A stretch of DNA of 64,000 nucleotides from Theropithecus gelada (GCF_003255815.1 NC_037670.1:64477376-64541375); one strand, 5' to 3'; counted from the first letter of the stretch, positions 11,216 to 23,166 are shown. Numbers and translations are program-made. Notes: a model not told the origin generated them from the letters alone.

Positions 11216-12835
11216 AAAAAAAACAAAACACAACTATAACCTCTCTGGTAGGCCATTAAAAAGTCCTAACAAATTTAAAAGGATGAAAATCAAACAACAT
11301 ATTTTATCTAATTACAACAGAGTTAAATCAGAAATGAATAACAGAAAAAAAATCTTAAAAATCTCCAAGTATTTGAAAATGGAACAACACTTCTAAGTAA
11401 ACTAAGGGTCAAAGAAGTAATCACAAGAGAAACTGAAAGATATTTCAAGAGAATGAAAAATTTTGTAATATAAGGAAAAAGCTGAAGGAATAACACTTAC
11501 TGTTTTCAAAACTTAACGGAAAACAACCAAAATCAACATGATATTATTGGGCAAGAAAATAGGCATACATATCAATGGATAATAATTGAGAGTCCAAAAA
11601 TAAATCACATAATAAATAATACAATAAAAGTGCTATGACAATTCAGTGGGATAAAAGATCATCTTTTCAAGGAAGAGTGCTGAAGTAATTGGATATTAAC
11701 ATGCATAAAAGTGAATTTATATCCTTTTCTCATATTATACACAAAATTTAGCTTTAAATAGATCAAATACTTAAATATAAGAGCTAAAATCCTACAATTT
11801 TTAGAAAAAAAAGATAGAAGAAAATCTCTAGGACTTCACTTGAACAAATAGTTCTTAGATGAGACACCAAAAGCACAAACCATATAAAAATAAATCGATA
11901 AACTGAATGTAATCAATATTTAAAATGTTTGCACTTTCAAAGACAATGGAAAATGGAAAGACATTAACAAAATGGAAAGACAGCCATAGACTGGAAATAC
12001 ATATGTGCAAATCATTTATCCAGCAAGGGACTTCTATTCAGAATATAGGAATATCTGCTACATAAAAAGAACTATTACAATTCAAAAATAATAGATAAAA
12101 AACAATTAAAAAATAAAGGATCCTTACAAAAATTAACATACTCTTACCATCCGATCCAGCAATCACATTCCTTGGTATTTACCCAAAGGAGTTGAAAATA
12201 TGTTCACACAAAAAACTGCACACAGATCCTTAAGCAGCTTTTTTCAAAACTGTGAAAACTTGGAAGCAACCAAGATGTGGTTCAGCAGATGAGTGGATAA
12301 ATAAGCTGTAGTACATCCAGATAGTGGAATATGACTCAGGATTGAAATGAAATGAGCTATCAAGCCACGAGAAGACATGGGAGAAATTTAATGCAAAAAG
12401 TCAATCTGAAAAGACTACATACTATATGATTCCAACTATATGGCACTGTGGAAAAGGTAAAACTATGGAGATAGTAAAACGATGAGTGGTTACCAGGGGT
12501 TAGGCAAGAGAGATGAATAGGCGGAACACAGAAAATTTTTAGGGCCGAGAAACAAGTCTGTCTGATACTATAATAGTGGTTTCTTATTAGATATTTGTCC
12601 AAACCCGTAAAATGTCCAATACCAAGAGTAACCCCTATGTAAACTGGATTGGGGTGGTGATGTGCTGTCAATGTAGGCTGATCAATTTTACTAAATGTAT
12701 CACTCTGGTGCTGTATGTTGATAATAGGGGAGGATATGCATGTGTGAAGGCAAGGAGGGAGTTTAAAAAATCTCTGTACCTTCCTCTCAATTTTGCAGTG
12801 AATCTAAAACTATTCTAAAGTATAAAGCCATTTTT
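11216..12835 (+). repeat. Old L1 remnant, ORF2 C-terminal part and 3' end
   Basis: Diverged L1 landmarks in order: 'aatcacattccttggtattt' then 'acccaaagga', 'agatgagtggataaataagc', 'gactacatactatatgattc' and a 3' UTR-like 'accaggggttaggcaagaga'. All are plus-strand. Short ORFs such as 12360-12671 on the minus strand are shadows. Confidence 0.7.
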
Positions 12836-12839
12836 AAAA

Positions 12840-13483
12840 AATGGAGGATGGAGGAGATATTGGAATAGATATTTCACTAAAGAATTAATACAAATAACTA
12901 TTAGGCACATGAAAAGATTCTAACAGCATTAGTCCTTAGGAAAATGTGAATTAAAACCCAACTTCACTAGGATGCCTATAATCAAAAAAGACAGACAGTA
13001 GTGACAAGGGTGTGGAATAAAGAAGACTCATCATTGTTGCTGGGAACATACACTGATAAGGCCAACTTGGGAAATCACTCTGCAGTTTCTTAAAGTGTCA
13101 AATACAACTTACTATTCAATCTAGCAACTTGACTCAGAAAAATTAAAAAAAATTAAAACATATCTATACCTACAAAGACATTTATATGACTGCTCACAAC
13201 ATGTTATTCATAATAGCAAAACAGTGGAAACAACCCAACTGCTCATCAACCGGTGAATGGATAAACAGAAGAGATATAGCTATAAAATGGGATACTGTTC
13301 AAAATGAAAAGGAGCACAGTATTGACACAAAACGCAATGGATAGACTTTAAAAGTGTTACAGTAAATAAAAAAAAAGAGTCAGAGGCAGCAGACTACTGA
13401 TTATATGATTCAGTTAATGAAATATCCATATAAAGCAAATTTACGTAGACAGAAAGCCATCAATGTTTTCCTAGGTGGAGGTT
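12840..13483 (+). repeat. Second old L1 3' end, split by AluY
   Basis: The 3' L1 landmarks recur right after the previous copy: 'ggcacatgaaaagattctaa', 'gtgaattaaaacccaact', 'catatctatacctacaaaga' and 'caaccggtgaatggataaac'. This shows a separate 5'-truncated L1M copy. It continues at 13806 after the Alu insertion. Confidence 0.7.
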
Positions 13484-13805
13484 TTGAATGCTATTTTTTT
13501 TTTTTTTTTTTTTTTGAGACGCAGTCTCACTCTGTCACCCAGGCTGGAGTGCAGTGGCACAATCTCAGCTCACTGCAACCTCCACCTCCCAGGTTCATGC
13601 CATTCTCCTGCCTCAGCCTCCTGAGTAGCTGGGACTACAGGCGCCCGCCACCACGCCCGGCTAATTTTTTGTATTTTTAGTAGAGGCAGGTTTCACTGTG
13701 TTAGCCAGGATGGTCTTGATCTCCTGACCTCGAGATCCGCCCGCCTCAGCCTCCCAAAGTGCTGGGATTACAGGTGTGAACTACCCCGCCTGGCCTTGAA
13801 TGCTA
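13484..13805 (-). repeat. AluY-like element with 10-bp target site duplication
   Basis: Complete minus-strand Alu: a 22-base T run (13494-13515), then 'gagacgcagtctcactctgt', ending '...cgcctggcc' at 13795. The text 'gttagccaggatggtcttga', 'ctcctgacctcgagatccgc' and the short 'gcccgccaccacgcccggct' fit AluY. TTGAATGCTA flanks it at 13484-13493 and 13796-13805. The long pure tail and intact target site duplication suggest a relatively recent insertion, into an old L1 tail. It is sense-oriented relative to ABCA13. Confidence 0.92.
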
Positions 13806-13985
13806 ATTTAACTGAAAATAAGCATGAGAAAATTTGGGGGCAGGTGCCAGAAATGTTCTAAGACTTATTTATGGTACCATTTGCAGAAGTCTATAAATTT
13901 ACAAAAGAATCATAGAATTCCATACTTACAGTGGTTAAGTTATATGAAATGTAAATTACACTTCAGAAAATGATATTTAGAAAAA
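13806..13985 (+). repeat. Continuation of old L1 3' UTR after AluY
   Basis: Has the typical L1M 3' tail words 'ctataaatttacaaaagaat', 'gtggttaagttatatgaaat' and 'gtaaattacacttcagaaaa'. It resumes the copy interrupted at 13483. Confidence 0.6.
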
Positions 13986-15240
13986 CAACAGTGTAAAGTT
14001 TAGTCTGGCAGTGAAAATTGGGGAATGTTAAGCAATATAGACAAACCTATCAGTGAATGATTTTTTTAAAAAAAGAAAGAGCCCAAAGATAGAAAATTGA
14101 AAAGAAAAGTCTACTTTGACATGAAGCAATGTGAGAAATGTGTGAATGGCTGATTTATTCACAATACATTGGCTTTGCAGCCACTAATACTTGTTACAGG
14201 AAATGGCTGTAAGATTTATGTATAATAGGATTATGCATGCTGAGTTATAGCATTTAATAGTATTTTTACATAAACTAATAATGCTGCAGTAATCAGCAAA
14301 GTCTTCTGAGGTCCTCTCAGAAATCTCACATTTCAAATGATAGGGCTAGCTTTATATCACTTCTGGTAACAAGAGCTGGGGTACTCAAGCATAGACTGAA
14401 AGATTTAGACTGTTGGGAAGCATGTTTCCATGGGTCCCTTGTGTTCCTACATGTCTTGCCACGAATTGTGAGAATATAAGGCCCTAATTGCTCTTTACCT
14501 GGGCCATTTCTCAAAGTTGTGCTTGCAGCAAACAACCATTGAAGAAGCGACACCTCCTCCCAAATCAAGAGCTGGCTTCCTTATTAGATGTTATAAGGTG
14601 GTAATTTCACTAGATTTGGCATTCCTCTCCTATGTGTGCAGGCATCCATTAGTCCAGTAGAAACTGGGGTTTCGGGAACCAGCGAGAAACCATGCTGACA
14701 CTCTGGCTACTGTTTTTGCTGTGAGCAATAAAGTATTTCATCTCCGACCCAGAAGTCTCATTTCTTGTGTCAACATCCGTAAAACTGTATCAAGCTAAAT
14801 TTGCCAGCTTGCAAAAGGGCAAAATGTCAGATCTTTGGCAGCTCTTGACATCTTGACAATATATCTTACTTAAGCATAAAGACAAAACAAGTCTAAACGT
14901 TAAAGCCTGGTCTTTATTACATCATTAGGATTTGTATTAGTTAAATTACATTGCTCACTTCCCATAAGTAGGTTTTATAAAATCTGTATTTGTAATTCTG
15001 TGTGGCCTAGAACAGTGTATTAGAAAATTAAAAAGAAGTCAATGGTTTTGAAATCTAATTACAAACTTAATTCTGTGATAAAGAAAATGTTAAACCAGAT
15101 TCAGTAACCTGCTAAGTATTTTAGTTCAGCTAATTCTACCTGCTGAAGTAAGAGGCCTTGGATGGAAAGGATCTGAAAGATCCTTCAGGAAGACCTGAAA
15201 ACAGTAGTCTAGCACTCATCCTTGAACAGTAGCAATGGGT
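13986..15240. other. ABCA13: Intron sequence, mostly single copy
   Basis: Part of the intron 3' of the exon at 15511-15614. I see no exon. A short piece at about 14640-14790 ('ctgtgagcaataaagtattt', then 'catctccgacccagaagtct') resembles the polyadenylation end of an ERV LTR but is too short to assign. An 80-codon minus-strand ORF at 14326-14568 shows no ABC-transporter features. Confidence 0.5.
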
Positions 15241-15440
15241 GAGGCAAGAATATCATCTTTGGACACAGAATACTAGGTTCAAATTCTAGCTCTGCCACCT
15301 GTTTGCTATGTAAACTTGGTTATACAATGTAATCCCTCATGGTTTCAGTCTCAATTTATACAATAAGGGCTAACAATAACATCACCATTATTGTGCTATA
15401 AAGATTAAGAAATGTCTATGTGTAGCACTGTGCAGGGGCC
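15241..15440 (+). repeat. MIR SINE
   Basis: A diverged MIR core: 'ggttcaaattctagctctgc' then 'cacctgtttgctatg', 'ggtttcagtctcaatttata', 'caataagggctaacaataac' and 'tgctataaagattaagaaat'. These match the MIR order of 'tcaaatcccggctctgccac', 'cctcagtttcctcatctgta' and 'aatggggataata'. Plus orientation. It lies just 3' of the ABCA13 exon in the gene's direction. Confidence 0.75.
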
Positions 15441-15510
15441 TAAATGCACTTCTCAACCTTTGTTAGTCAGTCTTACTCAGGAAACGGCTACAGGAGAAAC
15501 TGGAGCTCAC

Positions 15511-15614
15511 CTGTGGGAGGTCAGCACTGCAGCACAGCCTTCCCGAACCTCCTTCATTATTGTTTGCCATAGGTACCGCTTAGAGCAGGGATCCATCCCA
15601 GAGCTGGGTTCATC
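15511..15614 (-). CDS. ABCA13: ABCA13 internal exon: Walker B end, D-loop and H-loop of an NBD
   Basis: Third ABCA13 exon in transcription order, 104 nt, read from 15614 down to 15511. It encodes 34 codons plus two bases: DEPSSGMDPCSKRYLWQTIM, then KEVREGCAAVLTSH, then AG of a split Ser codon. DEP completes the Walker B motif begun in the previous exon and holds its catalytic Glu. SSGMDP is the D-loop, and the His of TSH is the H-loop residue that contacts ATP gamma-phosphate. The acceptor is a pyrimidine-rich 'tgcctttcctccag'; the donor is CACAG|GTGAGC. The phase-0 start fits the phase-0 end of the exon at 23032. ABCA13 is a very large membrane ABC transporter of about 5,000 residues; the product is a fragment of a nucleotide-binding domain, probably the C-terminal one (NBD2). 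The next exon should open with the rest of Ser and was not found down to position 1. Gene identity is from recalled sequence. Confidence 0.92.
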
Positions 15615-15860
15615 CTGGAGGAAAGGCAATACAGAGTAATCAGCATTTGAAAAACACAAATAGAAATATACACAACGACATGGGAGGCCAGTCCCCAGGT
15701 GAAAGAAAAATCTCTGCTCTGGCTCTAACAGGCACCTCTCCAGCTGGTTTTGTTACACTCTGCTCAACAAAGCCAGAATGATAGGGGAACGTGAGAGAGC
15801 AATGAGTGAGTGCCTGACTCCTCCAGCCACGCAGCATGCTACCCAAGAGTCCCACTTCTT
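15615..15860. other. ABCA13: ABCA13 intron, acceptor-proximal
   Basis: About 245 bp of single-copy intron separates the exon acceptor from the large L1 remnant. It carries the pyrimidine tract and presumably the branch point. No repeat is recognised. Confidence 0.6.
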
Positions 15861-16999
15861 TCTCACCTCATCCAGAGAAATTCAAAAAAGAGATCAAAAT
15901 TATGTATATAAAAAAGAACCAAATAGAAATACTGGAGCAGAAATATAAAAAGAAATAAAAAATATAATAGAGAATGCCAAAAGCACATTTGATCAAGCAG
16001 ATTAAAAACAAATCTGTGAACTTGAAGGCAGATTATTTGAAATTATCCAGGCAAGGAAAATTAAAAAAAAAAAAAAAGAATCAAGAAGAACAAAGAAAGC
16101 CTAACAGGGTTTATGGCACATTATCCAGAGACCTAACTTTTACAATATGAGATTTACAAAATAAAAAAAGGTGAGAAAAAGGGGCAGCCGAATGCTTATT
16201 AAATGAATAATGGCTGAAACATTCCCAAATTTGGATAAAGAGAAAGACATTTGAACACTGAGATATATGAAGCTTAAAAGTTCCCAAATAGCTTCAACCC
16301 AATGAATTATTCACTGAGATACACAATAATCAAACTGTCAAAAATGAAAAGCAGAATTTTCACAGCAACACGAGGAAAAAAAAAAAGGCTCATTACATAT
16401 ATGAACAAGGCTATCAGTGGATTTTTCAGAAGAAATGTTCAGGATGGGGAAAGAGTGGGCCAATGAAAGAAAAAAAACCTACCAAATCAAAAATACTTTA
16501 CCTACTTTACCCAGCAAAGTTGCTCCTCAGAAATAAAAAAAAGAAAAAGAATTTCCCAAACAAAAGCTGAAAGAGTTCATTTACACAATACCTGTCTTAA
16601 AAAAAAATGCTAATGAAGGTTCTTCAAAACAAAATAAAAGGATTCTAATTAGCAATATGAAATTATAAAACTCACAGTAAAGTTAAGTATATAGCCAAAT
16701 TCAGCATACTTTAATGCTTTAACGTTGGTGTGTAAATCACTTCTAACTGTAATATTCAGATTAAAAGACAAAAAAAGTATTAAAAATAACTATAGCTACA
16801 ATAATTTTTTAATGGAAACACAATATAAAGAGCTGCAAATTGTGACATCTAAAACATAAAATGAGATGGTTGGAAGTAAAAGTGTAGTTTTTTTAATGTG
16901 ACATAAGTTCAGTTACTATCAGGTTAAAAATAGACTTTTGTAACTATAAGATGTTTTATATAGATACTTGGTAACCACAAATAAAAAACCTACAGTGGA

Positions 17000-17064
17000 T
17001 GCACACACACACACACACGCACACAAACACACACACACACACACAATTAAAAAAAAAAAAAAAA
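17000..17064 (+). repeat. (CA)n microsatellite followed by poly-A
   Basis: Mostly CA units from 17000 to 17045, interrupted by 'cgc' and 'aaac', followed by a run of about 17 A. It lies inside the old L1 and is likely length-variable. Confidence 0.9.
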
Positions 17065-19943
17065 CAGAGAAATGAATCAAATTATACCAACATACCAACA
17101 CACAAAAAAATTATCAAATAAAAACAGTAATAGAGGGAAAAAAAAGAATAAGTAGCTTTAAAAATAGCCAGAAAACAATTAACAAAATGTCAAGAATATG
17201 GTCTTGCCTATTAATAATTACATTAATTGTAAATAGACAGTATTTGCCAATCAAAAGGCATAAAGTGAATGAAAGGATAAAAACCAAGATCCAACCTTAT
17301 GCTGTTTGCAAGAGACGTAGTACAGTTTTTTTGATACACATAGACTGAGTGTGAAACAATAGGTAAAGATACTCCAAGCAAATGATGACCCAGAGGGCAT
17401 GTTTATCTATATTTATGTCAAACAAAATATGCTTTAAGTCAAAAACTGTAAAAAGAGAAAAGTACAATAATAAAAAGGTCAATTTATTATAAAATGATAA
17501 AAGAGTAATTGTAAATAGATATGCACTGAATATTAAAGTAGCTATATATGTAATGCAAATATGAACAGAACTGAAAGGAGTAAAAGACATAACTACAATA
17601 ATAATATGGAGTTCAAGGCTCCACTTTCAATGATACATTGATTAACCAGACAGTAAATCAATAAGGAAACAACGTACTTGAACTACACTTTAGACCAAAT
17701 GAACCTAACAGCCATACACAGAATACTCCATCCAACAACAGCAGAATACACATTCTTCTCCAGCACACATAAAATACTCTCCAGGAGAGACCATATATTA
17801 GGCCACAAAACAAGTCTAAACAATTTTTAAAAATTGAAATCATATCCAGTATCATTTCAGACCAACATGGTATGATACTAGAAATTAATAAGGAGGAAAA
17901 CTGAAAAATTCACAAATACATGTAAATTAACAATATGTTCCTGAACAACCAATGGGTCAAAAATGAAATTAAAAAGAAAGTTTTAAAAAATACATGTATC
18001 TTGAGACAAATGAAAATGGAAACAAAACAAAACTTACGGGATGAAATAAAAGCATGTTTGAGGAAGAAGTCATCAACATTAAGAAAAAAGAAAGATTTCA
18101 AATAAATATCCTACCTTTGCAATTGAAGAAATTGGATAAAGAAATGAACTAAGCCCAAAGTTAGCATAAATAAGAAAAGAATAAAAAGCCATACATCATA
18201 AGCCCACAACTAACATCATATTCAACAGTGTAAAGCTAAAAACTTCAAATCTAAGAAGAACAAGACAAAGATGACCACTCTAGCCACTTTTACTCAACAT
18301 AATACTAGAAGTCCTAACCAGAGCAATTAGTCAAGACAAAGAAAAGGCATCCAAATCAAAAAGGAATAAGTAAAATCATCTTTCCAAAAGCACGATCTAA
18401 TATACAGAAAACACTACAGACTCCACCAAAAAATCCATTAGAATTAATAAACAAATTCAAAAAAGTCATATGATACAAAATCAACATACAAATATCAATT
18501 TTGCTTCCATAAAATAGCAGTGGGTTATCAGAAAAGGAAATTTTAGACAATTGCATTTACAGTAAGATCAAAATGAATAAAATACTTAGGAATAATTTTA
18601 ACAAAGGAAGTGAAAGATCTGTATACTGAAATCTATAACATTTTGATTAAAGAAATTGAAGACAAATAAATGGAGAGCTATCCATGTACATGGATTGAAA
18701 GAATTAATATTTTAAAATGTCCATATTACCCAAAGTGATCTACAGACTCAGTGCTATTCCTACAATTCCATTGTCATTTTTTCACAGAAATAGAAAACCA
18801 TAATACCGAAATTTATTAAAAAACAAACAAACAAACAACAAAAGACCACAAATAGCTAAAGAAATTAAGCAAGAAGAACAGTGCTGGAGGCCTCACATTT
18901 TCTATTTTCAAAATATACTACTATGCTATCATAATTTAAAAAGTATGGTACTTGTATAAAAACAGAAATATAGATTCATAGAAAAGAATAGACAGTACAG
19001 AAATAAACCCACACACATATAGTCAATCTTTGACAAATACACCAAAATTGAAACTAGGAAAAGGACAGTCTCTTCAATATATGGCTTTGGGAAAACTGAG
19101 TACATACAAAAAATTAAAACTGGGTCCTTATCTTACAGCATACACAAAAATCAACTGAGCATGTATTAAAGATTTAAACATAAGATCAGAAACCAAGAAA
19201 CTTGTAGGAAAAAAAAGAAAAAAAAAAAGAAAAGCTCCTTGACATTGGTCTTGGCAATGTTTTGTTTGTTTTTTGGATATGACACCAAAAGCAGAGAAAA
19301 CAGAAGCAAACATACAGTGGTACTCTTTCAAATGAAAGAGTTTCTGCACAAGAAAGGAAAATATCAACAAAGCAGGCAAACTACAGAGGGGGATAAAATA
19401 TTTGCAGCCATATATCCAATAAGGGGTTACATCCTATATATAGAATTCATAAAGCTGAATAGCAAAACAATAATAATTAAAAATAGACAAAAAACATGAA
19501 CAGACTTTTCTCAAAAGAAGACATGCAAATGGCCAATAGGTATATGAAAAGATGCTCAACATTATTAATAATCAGGGAAATGTAAATAAAAACGACAATG
19601 AGATATCACCTTGTACTCGTTAGAATAGCTATTGTTAAAAGGACAGAAGATAACCAGCAATGGCAAGGATTCGGAGAAAAGTGAGCCCTTATACACAATT
19701 GGTGGGAATGTAAATGTACACACATTGTGAAAAACAGTGTGGAGGTTCCTCTACAAATTAAAAATACTACTACCACCTGATCCAGTAATCTCACATCTGT
19801 GTGTGTATCCAAAGGAAATAAAATCAATATCTGGAAGCATATCTGCAAGTGCTATATTCATGACAACATTATTTATAAAAGTCAAGATATAGAAACAACC
19901 TAAGCATCCCTAAGTGTATAAATGGGAAAAGAAAATGTGTATG

Positions 19944-20045
19944 TCTCTCTCTCTCTCTCTCTCTCTCTCCCTCTCCCTCTCTCTCTCCCTGTTTCCTTGT
20001 CTCTCTCTCTCTCTTTCTCTCTCTTCTCTGGGTGTATGTGTGTGT
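19944..20045 (+). repeat. (CT)n tract with short (TG)n
   Basis: CT units run from 19944 to about 20030 with CCCT and TTTC interruptions, then 'gtgtatgtgtgtgt'. This sits where old L1 copies usually have a 'tatatacacaatggaa' motif, so the repeat probably grew from that seed. The long R/E-rich minus-strand ORFs here are repeat artefacts. Confidence 0.9.
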
Positions 20046-20321
20046 AATGAAACATTATTCTGCTTGAAAAATAAGGAAATCCTTCCATTTTCAACAACAT
20101 AAGTGAATCTGGAGGACTTATGCCAAGCATAAAGTGAAATAAGCCATGCATGGAAAAACATTACTTCTTAATGAAATATTAAAAAGTTGAACACATAGGA
20201 AGAGACCGTAGAAAGGTGCCAGGCTGTGGAAATGGGGAGATACTTGTCAAAGGGCAGAAAATTTCAGTTATACAGGACAAACAAGTTCTGAAGACCTAAT
20301 ATACAGCATGTAGGGCTGCTA

Positions 20322-20690
20322 TAGTTTGGATGTTTCGTCCTCTACAGAATTCATGTTAAAACTCAATCCCTAATGAAAAAATATTGAGAAGTGTGACCAC
20401 TGGGAGGTGAACGAGTTTATAAGGTTAAGTGACCTTATAAAAGCACCTGATGAAGGACCTTCACCTCTTTTTGCCCTTCTGACTTTTGCCTTATGAGGAC
20501 ATGTATTCCTCCCCTCTGGAGGGCACAGGGTTCAGGTAGTCATCTTGGAAGCAGGGTTGGCACCTTCAGCAGGCAACTGCACCTAGCAGTACCTTGATCT
20601 TGGACTTCCTAGACTCCAAAACTCAAATGTCTGCTCTCTGTTCTTCATAAATTATCCAGTCTGTTATAGTAGCACAGTGGACTAAGAGAA
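20322..20690 (+). repeat. MLT1-like MaLR LTR inserted in L1 3' UTR
   Basis: It begins 'gctatagtttggatgttt' and ends near 'agcacagtggactaagag'. Inside are 'acttttgccttatgaggaca', 'cctcccctctggagggca' and 'ccttgatcttggacttccta', which match MLT1/MaLR LTR landmarks. L1 3' UTR text flanks it ('aatatacagcatgtaggg' before, 'gatgctgtattacatagttg' after), so the LTR inserted into the older L1. Confidence 0.75.
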
Positions 20691-20917
20691 GGACTGTAGG
20701 TAACGATGCTGTATTACATAGTTGAAATTTGTTAAGAGGGTAGATATTAAGCGTTCTCATCACACCCAGGGAAAACAATGGCAATTACATGACATCATCA
20801 ATATGTTAATTAGTTTGATTGTAGTCATCACATCAGAATATTTATGTATATCAAAACACATGTTTAATTCATTAAATATATACCATTTTTATTAATTATA
20901 CCTCCATAAAACTGAGA
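20691..20917 (+). repeat. L1 3' UTR end, after the LTR insertion
   Basis: Resumes the L1 3' UTR: 'tagttgaaatttgttaagag', 'gtagatattaagcgttctca', 'caatatgttaattagtttga', and an end at 'cctccataaaactgagagg'. This is the natural L1M 3' terminus; the poly-A tail is lost. Confidence 0.75.
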
Positions 20918-21579
20918 GGTGGGGAATTGGGCTATATTTTCATGCCAGGTTGGTTCTCCTTCATGATCTGGCTAGGTAAGCCAACCTTGATGTTTTTAAA
21001 ATGAATTTTCAACCTCCATAAAATTTCAGAATGATATGCCCTAGGAAGACTTATGATAGCAGAAAAAGGCTTCATTTATTTAGCAACATCAAATAAATTG
21101 ATACTTCTTAGAACTTGAAGCTTTCTCCTTCGATAGACACCAAAGCATTTCTTATATGAACCACTTCTAGAGAAATCTTGCCAAACTGTATGATGTATTT
21201 CTGTGCTTTTATTAGCCAGGGAGTACTAAACACATATTTCTTAAGAGCTTAGGGTCATAAACTTCCCCAAAGAAAGAAACAGATGGGAAGCAGTAGGGGT
21301 CGGGGGAGAAGCACTGAACAGAAATATAAATATCTAGTCTTTTCTGCAAATCAAGCAATATATGTGTACTAGTTATAAAAATAAGTAAATAAAAGGTGTG
21401 ATCATGCAATGCTCAGCATGAGCGTTGGATATGTAATTTACGTTTTCCTGATTCCCTCCTTGATGTCAGCTCTGAGAGTCACTTCTAGTCTCTCTGTTGA
21501 GAACTCCAAAGGACTGGCAACAAATCTCTTTAACCTATTGCTCTGAACAGTAACCATCATCATATTCACAAATAGTTAC
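20918..21579. other. ABCA13: ABCA13 intron, single copy
   Basis: No exon or recognisable repeat was seen. This is intron between exons 23032-23166 and 15511-15614. Confidence 0.5.
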
Positions 21580-21810
21580 TGTGGTTTACCATCTGCTGGA
21601 CACTGGGCTAGATGCTTAATGTAGTTTATTTTATTTACTGCTTTCAATGACTCCATGAGACAGATATTATTATCAGGACAATTTTCAGATGAGAAGGAAG
21701 CAGGCATAGAACATACAAGGCCAAGTGTTGGGCGGCTGCAAAAGCAAAATTCAATGCTTGTCAGTCAGACTCCGGAGTCCCCACCTTGACCACTGTGCCA
21801 CAGGTTTGGG
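21580..21810 (-). repeat. MIR SINE, minus orientation
   Basis: Shows the reverse-complement MIR order: 'ctggacactgggctagatgc', 'gagacagatattattatcag', 'ttttcagatgagaaggaagc', then 'gtcagactccggagtccc' and 'accttgaccactgtgccac'. It is diverged but nearly full length. Confidence 0.8.
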
Positions 21811-23031
21811 CATCCATGGAAAGTTGAGAGCAAGGATGTATCAAAGAAAAGCATGTCATGGTCTGCAGTGAACCAGGTCATGGCTATAGAGCAGCGGCCC
21901 CTTCATCCAACTGAGGAGATGCATTGTAAGGGGCTGGGCATAGGGAAATTCCACAGAAAGTAATGAATGCCCACATATTGTTAACTACTCAACATAATCC
22001 CGCCTTGTGTTGAAAATAAAATGCAATTTGTGAACTTTAGGATTGTGCAAATGGTAGTTTTTATTATCAGATTCCGGAATATGAAACTATACAATGGTCC
22101 AGGAATTTGGACATTGCAAAAGCAAATTTATGGCACCTAAAAAGAATATTCAAGTGAGTTTCCAGGAAACAACCAGAAAATGATGAGACCATTTTCTAAC
22201 ACAGACCTTCTCAATTCCCATTTACTACCCCACTGAAAGGGTGTATTCATTTGATGAAGAAAGATAGAAAAAAAGGAATCTGTTTTGTTTTCCACACTTT
22301 TTGACACCCCTCAGACTCTCTACTGGTGTGAAGTCCAAAGATGCACTCTAGTGATTAGAATCCAATTTACGGCACGTAACAATAGCCTTTATTTATTCTT
22401 TCAATGGCATTACTTGTATTAACAATTATAGCTGTTTTATGAAATGTAAGACAATTAACTCCATTTCTTGACAAATGTTGCCTCCAATTAATGCTTTGTT
22501 TCATTCAAATCAAATTAATTGCAGTCCCCAGACTGATTACAGACTACCTTGTCTCAAGACCATTGCATATACTCTACCCTCTTGCTGGAGTTTTCTTCCT
22601 ACCCTCAACATCATAGCCAGTCTTCACTCTCAACACCCATCTTCAAGATTCACCATGACAGGTGTCACTACTGCTGTGATAAACATACAGCTCCACAGAG
22701 AAAAAGACATCAAAGCAATATTCTAGAGGAAAACATAATGGGTTTCAGATTACAGATGAATTCTAGTAATCTTTTAAAACACTGTTTTAATGTTAAAATT
22801 TTATAGAATTTTCAGTTTGACGAATATAAGTGAATCTAGCAAAAGGTATTTTATTTCTGTAAAATTCAAATGATGTTTGGGAAATGTTGGCTTATGGCAA
22901 AACAGTTTACTAGTTTGTAGAACCAGCTTTGCAAGTTCTAAAGTTACTTCCCAGAAAAACTCTTAAAATCAGTTTATAAATCAATATGCAATATGTGTCT
23001 TATTCCAAGACATTGACATTCCTCTACTCAC
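21811..23031. other. ABCA13: ABCA13 intron, donor-proximal
   Basis: Single-copy intron sequence. The overlapping short plus-strand ORFs at 22475-22806 have no recognisable domain. The donor GTGAGT of the neighbouring exon lies at 23031-23026. Confidence 0.5.
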
Positions 23032-23166
23032 CAATAAAAGAATGTCAGGTTTCCCCACCAGGGCCAGGGCTGTAGAGAGTTTCCGCTTGGTTCCCCCACT
23101 GTAGGTGGCCACAGGTTTGTCCGCATGGGCTTCAAGGTGTAAGCGCCTGATGAGATCTCCAGCAAC
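23032..23166 (-). CDS. ABCA13: ABCA13 internal exon: ABC signature and Walker B start
   Basis: Second ABCA13 exon in order, 135 nt, exactly 45 codons read from 23166 to 23032, phase 0 at both ends. It begins VAGDLIRRLHLEAHADKPVA and continues TYSGGTKRKLSTALALVGKP, then DILLL. YSGGTKRKLS is the ABC signature (C-loop), with Tyr for Leu and Thr for Gln compared with LSGGQ, a variation normal in the ABCA group. DILLL is the hydrophobic strand of Walker B, and its acidic end DE is encoded by the next exon. The acceptor is 'atccctctcttccag'; the donor is TTG|GTGAGT. The ORF that runs on to a Met at 23241 includes intron and is not the real start. The exon works with its neighbours to form the ATP-hydrolysing half-site of the transporter's nucleotide-binding domain. 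Confidence 0.95.

Larger units (their letters stand above)
15860..20321 (+). repeat. Large old L1 remnant (L1M-type)
   Basis: Continuous L1 order in plus orientation. Coiled-coil ORF1-like text starts near 15880-16060, with ORF1 C-terminal text near 16330-16640. Endonuclease-like text is at about 17160-17990 ('gaacctaacagccatacaca', 'gtaaattaacaatatgttcc'). Reverse-transcriptase text is at about 18200-18620, followed by the C-terminal and 3' region to 20321. All frames are destroyed. CA and CT microsatellites have grown inside it, and an MLT1-like LTR interrupts its 3' UTR. It is antisense to ABCA13 and fills most of the 7,417-bp intron between exons 23032-23166 and 15511-15614. Confidence 0.85.

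Noticed and set aside
16950..17064. Regular repeat pattern as a possible CRISPR-like array
   Set aside because: It is a simple CA microsatellite with poly-A. There are no spaced, longer direct repeats anywhere in the window, and the host is a primate.
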